Assembly: GCA_003151495.1 (NCBI GenBank)
Contig: PLXR01000114.1
Location: 49,121-113,120 of the forward strand
Direction: 5' to 3'
Length of the DNA stretch: 64,000 nucleotides
Origin: Opitutaceae bacterium
GTDB lineage: Bacteria; Verrucomicrobiota; Verrucomicrobiia; Opitutales; Opitutaceae
Part shown: in pieces, positions 9,208 to 17,514 of the stretch
Layout: each line of letters starts with the position of its first letter
How positions within the stretch are numbered: the first letter of the stretch is position 1
Made by a program: the position numbers and the translations under genes
Notes under the pieces: model-generated
Database searches by the model: none
Told to the model about the DNA's origin: nothing
Seen by the model: only the letters and a program-made list of their open reading frames with translations

Positions 9208-10242
9208 CTACTTCGAGGTGTAGAGCGCGACCAGCGCGGCCCCGATGGACTGCGAGAGCTCGCCAAGCTCGGAGGCCGCGAACTTGATCGTCGAGCGCTG
9301 GGCCGGCCAGAGGAAGGGCATGGCCGATTCCCTGACGATGTTGATGTAGCGCTCGCGGAACTCGGGGGTCGTGGACTCGTGGTCCATGAGCCCCCCTCCC
9401 ACGACGACGAAACCGGGGTCCAGGGCGAGGCAGAGCGAGGCCGCGTGGATCCCGAGCGCCCGCGCCTGGAAGTCGAAGATCTCGACCGCGAGGGGGTCGC
9501 CCTTCTGGGCCAGGCCCCGGATCGACATCGCCTTCTCCTTGGGCGAGAGAGCCGACTTTGCGAGCTCGTGGTCGGGATGCCTCCTGAGCATCTCCTCCAC
9601 CAGGTGCGGCATTCCGGAGAGCGTCGTGTAGGCCTCCATGCATCCCCACGAGCGGCCGCACCCGCACGGCAGGGGCCTCATGCCGAGCAGCTGGAGCGGG
9701 GCGGGCATGTGCGCCGCCTCCATCCCCGCGAGCGTCTCGCCGTCGAGCGGGAGGCCGTTCTGGTCGATGTACGCGCATCCCAGCCCAGATCCCGGGGCGA
9801 GCATCAGCACGGAGGACTTCTTGCCCGCTCGGACGAGCTTCGCCTCGGCGACGCCGCCGAACTTGCCGTCATTGCCCACGACGAGCGGGACGGCCCTGCC
9901 GGCCGCCGCCGAAAGCGCGCGGCTGTAGTCGTCATGGAAGTTCCACCCGTCGAACCCGGCTGGGAGGTTCGCGGTGCGCCCGAGCACGCCGTAGCGCTGG
10001 TAGGGCCCCGGTATCGCCAGGCCCACGCCGCGCACCTGGGCCCAGCCGATCTCGTTCTGCGCCAGGAAATCGACGACGCCCTTAACCCATCCCCGGACGA
10101 CGGCCTCGGTCCCGGCCTGGGAGTTGGTCGAGCTCTGCATGAGCTTCATGGAAACCATGGAACCATCCGCCCACACGCCCCCCGTCTTCGACGTCGTGGC
10201 GCCGCTGTCGGTTCCTATGTAAACAAGCCGTGGTGATGTCAT
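9208..10242 (-). CDS. ROK family sugar kinase (glucokinase-like)
   Basis: 344 aa; N-terminal IGTDSGATTSKTGG phosphate loop, CGCGRSWGCMEAY ROK zinc motif, GGGLMDH. Confidence 0.82.
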   Translation of the reverse strand: MTSPRLVYIGTDSGATTSKTGGVWADGSMVSMKLMQSSTNSQAGTEAVVRGWVKGVVDFLAQNEIGWAQVRGVGLAIPGPYQRYGVLGRTANLPAGFDGWNFHDDYSRALSAAAGRAVPLVVGNDGKFGGVAEAKLVRAGKKSSVLMLAPGSGLGCAYIDQNGLPLDGETLAGMEAAHMPAPLQLLGMRPLPCGCGRSWGCMEAYTTLSGMPHLVEEMLRRHPDHELAKSALSPKEKAMSIRGLAQKGDPLAVEIFDFQARALGIHAASLCLALDPGFVVVGGGLMDHESTTPEFRERYINIVRESAMPFLWPAQRSTIKFAASELGELSQSIGAALVALYTSK

Positions 10243-10355
10243 TGGGGCTCCCGGGATCAGAACACTCCCTGCGTCAACTGCAAGTCCACACGAATCGGGG
10301 CCGAAGAATTGAAACCGTTTGCCAGAAAACCGATTGCGGGCAACCCTTGGGGACC

Positions 10356-11279
10356 ATGGAGCCAAAACCCGTGCCCGCGCACTTGGAGCTCACCGTTCGG
10401 GTGGGGTGCAGCCTCGTCTACGAGGTGACGGGGACCGCGTCCGTGCTCCTCAACGTGAAGGCCGGCGCCGACGCGCGGCACCAGGTCCTTGCCGAGGCCC
10501 TGACACTTGGGGACAACCTCCGCTCGGACCAGTTCACGGACAGCCATGGAAACGCCTGCTACCGCGTGGCGCTCGCCCCGGGCAGCAACTACTTCCGGCA
10601 TGACGCAATCGTGGCGGTGTCCTCGAAGCCGGACGACTACGGGGTCGCGATCCCGGCCCCCCAGGAGCCCGGCGCGCTGCCCCTGGAATTCCTGCGCTAC
10701 ACGCTCCCCAGCCGCTACTGCGACTCGGACAAGCTGGTCAACTTCGCGTGGGAGAAGTTCGGGGCGGTGGAGCACGGGTGGGTGCGGGTCCAGGCGATAA
10801 GCAAGTGGATCCACGAGAACATCGAGTACCGCTACCTCTCGGGCCGGTCGGACCTGTCGGCCTGGGACATCCTCAGCCGCGGCTACGGGGTGTGCCGCGA
10901 CTTCGCCCACCTCGCCGTGGCGCTCAACCGCACCTTCAACGTCCCGTCCCGCTACGTGACCGGGCACCTCCCCGACATCGGCTTCCCGGACCCCGAGGGG
11001 CACATGGACTTCCACGCCTACGCGGAGGTCTACCTCGGGGGCAGGTGGTTCACGACGGACGCGCGCTTCCACGAGCCGCGCATCGGCCGAATCACCGTGT
11101 CCCGGGGGATGGACGCCGTCGACGGGGCGTTCTCGACGATCTACGGCGGCGCGACGCTCTCCTATTTCCAGGTCTGGGCGTACCAGGTGTCCCGGGGTCG
11201 CGTCGGGGTCGGCGACCCGCTGGACCTGACCAAGAGGCTCGACAACCAGTGGGCGGTGCAGATGGACAGGGGGGCCTGA
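10356..11279 (+). CDS. Transglutaminase-like domain protein
   Basis: ISKWIHENIEYRYLSG...GVCRDFAHLAVALNR (Cys), DFHAYAEVYLGGRWFTTDAR (His/Asp). Confidence 0.87.
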   Translation: MEPKPVPAHLELTVRVGCSLVYEVTGTASVLLNVKAGADARHQVLAEALTLGDNLRSDQFTDSHGNACYRVALAPGSNYFRHDAIVAVSSKPDDYGVAIPAPQEPGALPLEFLRYTLPSRYCDSDKLVNFAWEKFGAVEHGWVRVQAISKWIHENIEYRYLSGRSDLSAWDILSRGYGVCRDFAHLAVALNRTFNVPSRYVTGHLPDIGFPDPEGHMDFHAYAEVYLGGRWFTTDARFHEPRIGRITVSRGMDAVDGAFSTIYGGATLSYFQVWAYQVSRGRVGVGDPLDLTKRLDNQWAVQMDRGA

Positions 11280-11357
11280 GGGGACCATGCCGAGGCGGAA
11301 GGAAATCCTCTGGGCTGGGCCCGTTGGCCGGCCTCCTCCGGAGACCGATCCCGAGCA

Positions 11358-12431
11358 ATGAACATTGTCTACGGCGTCTCCGGCGAGGGCCTGGGGCACG
11401 TCTTCGAGGCCATAGAGATAGTCCAGCGCCTTAGGGGCGACGGGCACTCGGTCAAGGTGCTCACCTACGGGGACAGGGCGGTCGCGTCCCTCGAGGCGTT
11501 TGGCCCGACGCGAATCGAGGGAATACACCTCTTCTTCAACCAGAGGGGAATGTCGCTCGTGGACACGGTGTTCAAGAACCTGCGCTGCCTCCCCTTCTAC
11601 GCGAGGAACTGGGGGCGCCTCAAGAGGGAGCTCCTCGATTTCCGGCCCGATGTCTTCGTCACCGCTTACGAGCCCTTCAGCATGGTCGCCTCGCACGTCC
11701 TCGGAAGGCCGCTGATAAGCATGGATAACCAGAATGAGCTCCTCCACATGGACGCGCCCCCGGGCACGAGCATGCCGGCGTTCTGGCTGGCCCGCATGGC
11801 CACGCGGATCTGCACGTACGGCGCCGCATTCTACATCGTTAAATCCTTCGTGAAGCCGCAGAAGGGCACCCGGCGGGTGCGCTTCGTGTCACCGATCATC
11901 CAGCAGGAGATAAGGCGGCTCAGGCCGTCGAGCGGGCGGCACGTCCTTGTCTACCTGACCAAGCCGAACCCCGAGCTGATCGGAATCCTCAAGTCCATGG
12001 ACGGGAGCTTCGTCGTATACTGCAACAACAGGGTGGGTGAGGACGGGAACATCTCCTACCGGGCCCAGGGGGCGGCCTACCTGCGCGACCTGGAGGGATG
12101 CAGGGCGATCATCGGCACGACGGGATTCTCCCTCATAGCGGACTCGATCTACCTGAGGAAACCCTACTTTGGCGTGCCGCTCAGGAAGCAGTTCGAGCAG
12201 ACGCACAACGCCCACTTCCTGCGCGAGTCGGGCCTCGGGGAGTACTCGGAGGAGGTCTCGAGGGAGGTCCTCGTGCGGTTCCTGGGCGACCTGCCGACCT
12301 ATGAGGCGCGCCTCGCCCGCAGGGACCTGGACCCCGACGAGCAGGCGCAGACGCTCCTCTCGCTGCTCAGGCAGATCCAATCGGAGCCTCAGGGGCCCGG
12401 CGCGACCGGGATCACTCCTCTGCGGCGATGA
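11358..12431 (+). CDS. MJ1255/VC2487-type glycosyltransferase-like protein
   Basis: 357 aa; MNIVYGVSGEGLGHVFEAIEI N-terminus and GCRAIIGTTGFSLIADSIYLRKPYFGVPL...FEQTHNAHFLRE C-terminal UDPGT-like motif. Confidence 0.78.
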   Translation: MNIVYGVSGEGLGHVFEAIEIVQRLRGDGHSVKVLTYGDRAVASLEAFGPTRIEGIHLFFNQRGMSLVDTVFKNLRCLPFYARNWGRLKRELLDFRPDVFVTAYEPFSMVASHVLGRPLISMDNQNELLHMDAPPGTSMPAFWLARMATRICTYGAAFYIVKSFVKPQKGTRRVRFVSPIIQQEIRRLRPSSGRHVLVYLTKPNPELIGILKSMDGSFVVYCNNRVGEDGNISYRAQGAAYLRDLEGCRAIIGTTGFSLIADSIYLRKPYFGVPLRKQFEQTHNAHFLRESGLGEYSEEVSREVLVRFLGDLPTYEARLARRDLDPDEQAQTLLSLLRQIQSEPQGPGATGITPLRR

Positions 12432-13968
12432 AGTGGCAGCCCTTGCTCACCGGGTTCAGCGCCGCCGCATGCACCACCAGGAGCGCCGTCTGCACGGCGT
12501 TTCGCAGCTCGATCAGCTCGCGGGTGAGGCCGCATCCCCGGTAGAAGCTCTGGATCTCCTCCCGGAGCTCGAGCAGGATCCTGCGCGCGCGGGTGAGCCG
12601 CCTGGGTGAGCGCACGACTCCCGCGTAGTTCCACATGGTCAGCTGAATCTGGAGCATGTCCTGGCGGATGAGCACGGGGTCGGCCCTGCGGGTGGGGCTC
12701 TCCCACGGGTTCGGGTCGGGCAGGTGGAACGCGTTCCCGGCGATGTCCGACACGTCGGCGTCGGCCGTGAACTTCGCGCCGGTGAGGCACTCGAGGAGGG
12801 ATGTGCTCGCTAGCCGGTTGGCGCCGTGCAGGCCCGTGCAGGCCGTCTCTCCGATCGCCCCGAGGTTCCGGATGTTCGTCCGGCCGCGGAGGTCGGTGTG
12901 GACGCCCCCGCACGCGAAATGCGCCGCCGGGACTACCGGGATGGGTTCGCGCTCTATGTCGACCCCGTGGGCGAGGCACCGTTCGTGGATGTTGGGAAAA
13001 CGCTCGCGCACGAAGCCGGGCGGGATCGACGAGAGGTCCAGGAAGACGCAGGGTTCGCCGCTCGCGGCGAGCTCGTTCCGGATGGCGCGCGCGACGACGT
13101 CGCGCGGGGCCAGGGAGCCCTGGGGATGCGCGGCGTCCATGAAGCGCTCGCCCCTGGAGTTCACGAGCACGGCCCCCTCGCCGCGCAGGGCCTCCGTGAT
13201 CAGGAAGGGCGGGGCGTTCTTCTTCGCGAACACGGTGGGGTGGAACTGCACGTACTCCAGGTCGATGAGACGGGCACCGACCCGGTACGCCATCGCGACC
13301 CCGTGTCCGACGCTCCCCGGCTGGTTTGTCGAGTGCTGGAAGATCTGGCCCAGGCCCCCGCAGGCAAGGACGGTCTTCTTCGCGACGATGGCCGCTACCC
13401 GGCCGGTTGCCGTGTCCAGGACATAGGCCCCGAAGCAGGTCAGCGGGTGGTACTTGTCGGCGGGGTTGGACGAGTTGTGGGAGAGGGTGAGCAGGTCGAT
13501 CGCCACCCACCCGGTGCGCCGCGTGATCAAGCGCGCCGAATCCACCCGGCCCGCGACGGCCGAGAGGATGGCGTGGCCCGTGGCGTCCTTCGAGTGGATG
13601 ATCCTGCGCTCGGCGTGGCCCCCCTCCCGGGTGAAGTCGAGTTTCCCGGAGGAGTCCCTGTCGAAGGCGACGCCGGCCTCCTCGATCAGCATCTGCCTGA
13701 CGACCGCGGGCCCCTCCCGCACGAGCTGCTCGACGGCCGCCGGGTTGGACATGTGGTCGCCCGCCTCGATGATGTCGCGCGCGAGGGCGGCGGGGTCCGG
13801 GCTCGTGTCGTAGATGATCCCTCCCTGGGCCCAGTCGCTGTTCGCCCTGAGCGGGTCCGAGAGCGAGAGGAGTTCGCACGAGAGCCCGGCCTTCGCCGCG
13901 CGCAGCGCGTAGGCCGAGCCGGCGAGCCCGGCGCCAATCACGAGGCAGTCTGTGCGGTAGATCTGCAT
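12412..13968 (-). CDS. nadB: L-aspartate oxidase
   Basis: 518 aa; FAD-binding DCLVIGAGLAGSAYALRAA, GGL-QIFQHSTNQPGSVGHGVAMAYR, HFACGGVHTDLRGRTNIRNLGAIGETACTGLHGANRLASTSLLE. Confidence 0.95.
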   Translation of the reverse strand: MQIYRTDCLVIGAGLAGSAYALRAAKAGLSCELLSLSDPLRANSDWAQGGIIYDTSPDPAALARDIIEAGDHMSNPAAVEQLVREGPAVVRQMLIEEAGVAFDRDSSGKLDFTREGGHAERRIIHSKDATGHAILSAVAGRVDSARLITRRTGWVAIDLLTLSHNSSNPADKYHPLTCFGAYVLDTATGRVAAIVAKKTVLACGGLGQIFQHSTNQPGSVGHGVAMAYRVGARLIDLEYVQFHPTVFAKKNAPPFLITEALRGEGAVLVNSRGERFMDAAHPQGSLAPRDVVARAIRNELAASGEPCVFLDLSSIPPGFVRERFPNIHERCLAHGVDIEREPIPVVPAAHFACGGVHTDLRGRTNIRNLGAIGETACTGLHGANRLASTSLLECLTGAKFTADADVSDIAGNAFHLPDPNPWESPTRRADPVLIRQDMLQIQLTMWNYAGVVRSPRRLTRARRILLELREEIQSFYRGCGLTRELIELRNAVQTALLVVHAAALNPVSKGCHFIAAEE

Positions 13969-13972
13969 GCCC

Positions 13973-14830
13973 CTAGCGGCCCCTGGGGAGAATCGAGAGG
14001 CTCAGGTCGGCGGCGGGAGCCGAGTGGGTGAGGGCCCCGACGCTGATCACGTCGACCCCCGGCTGGGCGTAGTCCCGCAGGGTCTCAAGGCGCACGCCGC
14101 CGGACACCTCGACGATCGCCGCGCCCCCTATGACGGCCACGGCCGCTGCGACCTGCGGGGGCGTCATGTTGTCGAGCAGGACCGCGTCGGCGCCCGAGCG
14201 GACCGCCGCGCGGACCTCCGCCAGGGTCTTTGCCTCCACCTCGACCCGGGAGAGGTGGGGCGCCGCCTCCCTCGCGAGCCTGACCGCCTTCGCGAGCGAG
14301 CCGGCCGCCGCGATGTGGTTGTCCTTGATGAGGACGTGCTCCCCGAGGGATCCGCGGTGGTTGCGGCAGCCGCCGCAGCGCACGGCGTATTTCTCGAGGG
14401 CCCGGTACCCCGGCGTCGTCTTGCGGGTGTCGACGATCCTGACCCGCGTGCCCTTCACGGCGTCCGCGAACCGCCGGGAGAAGGTCGCGATCCCCGAGAG
14501 CCGCTGCATGAAATTGAGAGCCGTCCGCTCGGCCAGGAGGATCGAGGCCGTGGAACCCGAGGCTTCCAGGACCCGCTTGCCCCTGCGGACAAGGTCCCCG
14601 TCGCGCGCGGTCACACGCACCCTGACCGAGGGGTCGACCCGCGCGAAGACCCGCGCCGCGACCTCGACGCCGCAGAGCACGAGGTCCTGGCCCGCCGAGA
14701 TGTGCGCCCGCGAAACGTGGCCCTCCGGGAAGATCGCGCGGCTCGTGAGGTCGCCCTGGCCCGCATCCTCGTCCAGCGCCAGGTCGATCAGGTGGTCAGT
14801 CCGTGGGTGCAAGTTCGAACATCCTTTCAA
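13973..14830 (-). CDS. nadC: Nicotinate-nucleotide pyrophosphorylase (carboxylating)
   Basis: 285 aa; DEDAGQGDLTS, LNFMQRLSGIAT, TRKTTPGYRALEKYAVRCGGCRNHR, VLIKDNHI. Confidence 0.95.
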   Translation of the reverse strand: MKGCSNLHPRTDHLIDLALDEDAGQGDLTSRAIFPEGHVSRAHISAGQDLVLCGVEVAARVFARVDPSVRVRVTARDGDLVRRGKRVLEASGSTASILLAERTALNFMQRLSGIATFSRRFADAVKGTRVRIVDTRKTTPGYRALEKYAVRCGGCRNHRGSLGEHVLIKDNHIAAAGSLAKAVRLAREAAPHLSRVEVEAKTLAEVRAAVRSGADAVLLDNMTPPQVAAAVAVIGGAAIVEVSGGVRLETLRDYAQPGVDVISVGALTHSAPAADLSLSILPRGR

Positions 14831-15860
14831 TGCAGCGGCCGGCCCGGCCGCGGAGGGTCTCGTCGAGGGTGACGATCTGGTCGTCGCGCGGCGCGCGCAG
14901 GGCGTCGAGGACCTTGTCCAGCGAATTGAGCTTCATGTACGGGCAGAGCCGGCAGCCGCCGATGAACCTCTTCTCAGGGGCCTCCACCTCGAGCCTTCCC
15001 ACGAGCCCGCACTCGGTCAGCATCAGGAAATAGGGGGCCGTGGTCTCCTTCACGTACCTCATCATCGCGCCCGTGCTTCCCACGAAGTCTGCCGCGGCGG
15101 CGATCTCCGCCGGGCATTCCGGGTGCGCGACGACCCTCAGTCCGGGGAACTGCTCGCGGGCCGCCTCGACCTGGCCCAGCGTGAACTCGTCGTGGACGAT
15201 GCAGGTGCCGTCGGAGGAGACGACCTGCTTGTCCACGCCCCGGCGCCGGAGCTCGACCCTGAGGTTCTCCGCCATGAGCCTGTCGGGCACGAAGATGATC
15301 CGGGAGGCGGGAAGCGCCGCGACGATGCCGTAGACGTTGCCCGAGGTCACGCAGACGTCGGACTCCGCCTTCACCTCCGCGGTGCTGTTGATGTAGCAGA
15401 CGACCGTCGCATCCGGGTGGAGGGCCCGCAGCTTCCGGACGTCCTCACCGGTTATCGAGTCGGCAAGGGAGCAGCCCGACCCGCGATCGGGCACGACCAC
15501 CGTCGCGCCGGGCGACAGGATCTTGGCCGTCTCGGCCATGAAGACGACCCCGGCAAAAATGATCACCTTGGCCCTCGACTCCCTCGCCTTGACGCTCAGG
15601 TGGAAGGAATCGCCCATGAAGTCGGCGACCCCGTAGATGATCTCGGGCTCCACATAGGAGTGGGCGAGGACGACGGCATCCTTCTCCTTCTTCAACCGAT
15701 TGATTTCGAGGGTGATGGGCGCTATGTCCCGGCAGGAGCCAAGATTCCAGGAGCGTCCCCGCGGATCGCAGTCCACGTGCATGAGCTTTCCCAGGAGGCG
15801 TTCGGCCTCCTTCTCGATGGCCAGGGCTTCGTGGCGCATAGGGTTACAGCCTATCCGCAT
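14796..15860 (-). CDS. nadA: Quinolinate synthase
   Basis: 354 aa; DAVVLAHSYVEPEI, DFMGDS, GCSLADSIT, CIVHDEFT, HPECP, C-terminal CPYMKLNSL. Confidence 0.95.
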   Translation of the reverse strand: MRIGCNPMRHEALAIEKEAERLLGKLMHVDCDPRGRSWNLGSCRDIAPITLEINRLKKEKDAVVLAHSYVEPEIIYGVADFMGDSFHLSVKARESRAKVIIFAGVVFMAETAKILSPGATVVVPDRGSGCSLADSITGEDVRKLRALHPDATVVCYINSTAEVKAESDVCVTSGNVYGIVAALPASRIIFVPDRLMAENLRVELRRRGVDKQVVSSDGTCIVHDEFTLGQVEAAREQFPGLRVVAHPECPAEIAAAADFVGSTGAMMRYVKETTAPYFLMLTECGLVGRLEVEAPEKRFIGGCRLCPYMKLNSLDKVLDALRAPRDDQIVTLDETLRGRAGRCIERMFELAPTD

Positions 15861-15896
15861 GCGCCCGGGTGTAAAGACCCGCCGCAGCGGCCGTCG

Positions 15897-16907
15897 CTAT
15901 ACTTCCACGAATCCCCGGCCCCTGCCCAGCCCGAGGCACTCCGCAAGGGGGAGCACTCCCCCGGAGCAGGTCGGATGGAGGAGGGAGGCCGCGGCGGCAC
16001 ACGCCCCAAGCTCAAGCGAGCGCTCGATCGGCCAGCCCTCGTGCACCCCGTACAGGATCCCGGCCGCAAGGGCGTCGCCCGCCCCGACGGCGCTCGCGAT
16101 CTCGTGGGTCTCGACCCGGACCGAGGGCTGCCAGACGACCCTCCCTCCGCCCGAGCAGGCGCATGCCCCCTCCGGGGAATGCACGACGGCCCAGGAGCGC
16201 ACGCCGAGCCCGGCCAGCGCCCGGGCGCCGGCCTCGGCCGCCCCCCGGTCAAAGGAGGCTCCGCTTCCGATGCGCAGCCCGGTGATCTGCCCGGCCTCGA
16301 ACTCGTTGGCGAAGAGCACGTCGACCTCGGGAAGGACGGGGGCCGCCACGGCGCGAAACCCGCTGCTCGCGGAGCTGACGCAGTCGAGCGCCGTGACCAG
16401 GCCGGCCTCCCGTGCGCGCCGAAGGACGTCCCGGGCCCCCGGGGCGCCGTCCGGCCCCGGGGCGTCGAGCCGGTCGAGCAGAAGCAGGTACCCGAGGTAG
16501 AGGATCCGCTCGCCCGCGGCGGCGAAGTCGAAGTGCTCCGGGCCCAGGCGGGCGTTCGAGCCCCGGTTGTGGAAGAACGTTCGCCGGCCGGTCCCCCGGA
16601 CCGCCATGACGTCGGTGTAGCTCGTGCTCATCCCGGGCGCCACCCTCAGGCGCCGGGTGTTGATTCCCGATGCCGCGCAGTCGGCCAGGATCGCCCGGCC
16701 GTCGTCGTCGTCACCCACGAGCCCGAGGGCCGAAAGCGGGAACGGCGCGCCCATCCGGGAGAGGTCCTTGAGCAGGTTGTACGGCCCCCCGCCGTTGCCC
16801 ACCTCCTGGTCCAGGATGTTGGAGAGCCCGTCCTGGTCCGGCCAGGCGTCGACCGTCTTCACGTGGTCCCGAATCCAGTTGCCTGAGGCGAGAATCCCGG
16901 AGCGCAT
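15897..16907 (-). CDS. PfkB family carbohydrate kinase
   Basis: 336 aa; GNGGGPYNLLKDLSRMG N-terminus and ASAVGAGDALAAGILYG PfkB signature 2. Confidence 0.87.
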   Translation of the reverse strand: MRSGILASGNWIRDHVKTVDAWPDQDGLSNILDQEVGNGGGPYNLLKDLSRMGAPFPLSALGLVGDDDDGRAILADCAASGINTRRLRVAPGMSTSYTDVMAVRGTGRRTFFHNRGSNARLGPEHFDFAAAGERILYLGYLLLLDRLDAPGPDGAPGARDVLRRAREAGLVTALDCVSSASSGFRAVAAPVLPEVDVLFANEFEAGQITGLRIGSGASFDRGAAEAGARALAGLGVRSWAVVHSPEGACACSGGGRVVWQPSVRVETHEIASAVGAGDALAAGILYGVHEGWPIERSLELGACAAAASLLHPTCSGGVLPLAECLGLGRGRGFVEV

Positions 16908-16913
16908 GCGCGG

Positions 16914-17480
16914 CTATTCGCCCACCAGCCTCACGGCGGCGGGCTCGTCCTCCTCGATGCCGGGAAAGCGCCCTACCATCGGGTCGAGGAAGAAGTTGTC
17001 GGCGACGTCGTCGTTGGCGGTCGAGACCTCGCCGATGATGCAGTCGCCTCCGGTCGCGACAAACATATGCCAGACGCCGGGGGGGAGCGTGACCCGCGAG
17101 CCCGCGGCGAGCAACAGGGGTTCGCCCGAGCCGACCTCCGCCGCCGCGCCGTCCACGCTCAGGTTGAGGCGCGGGGGAAGGCCGGGGCCGGGCTTCCCGG
17201 GCCAGAGGCGCAGGGTCAGCTCCCCCGACCGGCAGATGATGTCCTCCTTCTTCCTCGCGTGGGCGTGGCAGGGCGTCGTCTGCCCCTCCCGGGCGAACAT
17301 CAGCTTCTCGCAGTACTCGGGCTCGGTCGCCAGGTTGACCAGGGTCAGGCCGCACCGGTCGAAGGCGCCCAGCCCGAAGTCGGTGATGTCCCACCTGGGG
17401 TGGGGCGGCAGGGCCCAATGGTGGAGCGAGAAGCACGCGACGGCGTCGCGGTAGGCGCGGTTGATTGCGGAGCGCTTCAT
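16914..17480 (-). CDS. Cupin-type D-lyxose ketol-isomerase-like protein
   Basis: 188 aa; CEKLMFAREGQTTPCHAHARKKEDIICRSGEL and LPPGVWHMFVA...EVSTANDDVADNFF. Confidence 0.75.
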   Translation of the reverse strand: MKRSAINRAYRDAVACFSLHHWALPPHPRWDITDFGLGAFDRCGLTLVNLATEPEYCEKLMFAREGQTTPCHAHARKKEDIICRSGELTLRLWPGKPGPGLPPRLNLSVDGAAAEVGSGEPLLLAAGSRVTLPPGVWHMFVATGGDCIIGEVSTANDDVADNFFLDPMVGRFPGIEEDEPAAVRLVGE

Positions 17481-17514
17481 CGTGTGTCGTCCTGGGGACC
17501 CGCGTGCCCGCCGC

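Noticed and set aside
12826-14031. 401-aa plus-strand ORF across nadB
   Set aside because: Shadow of nadB; no recognisable motif
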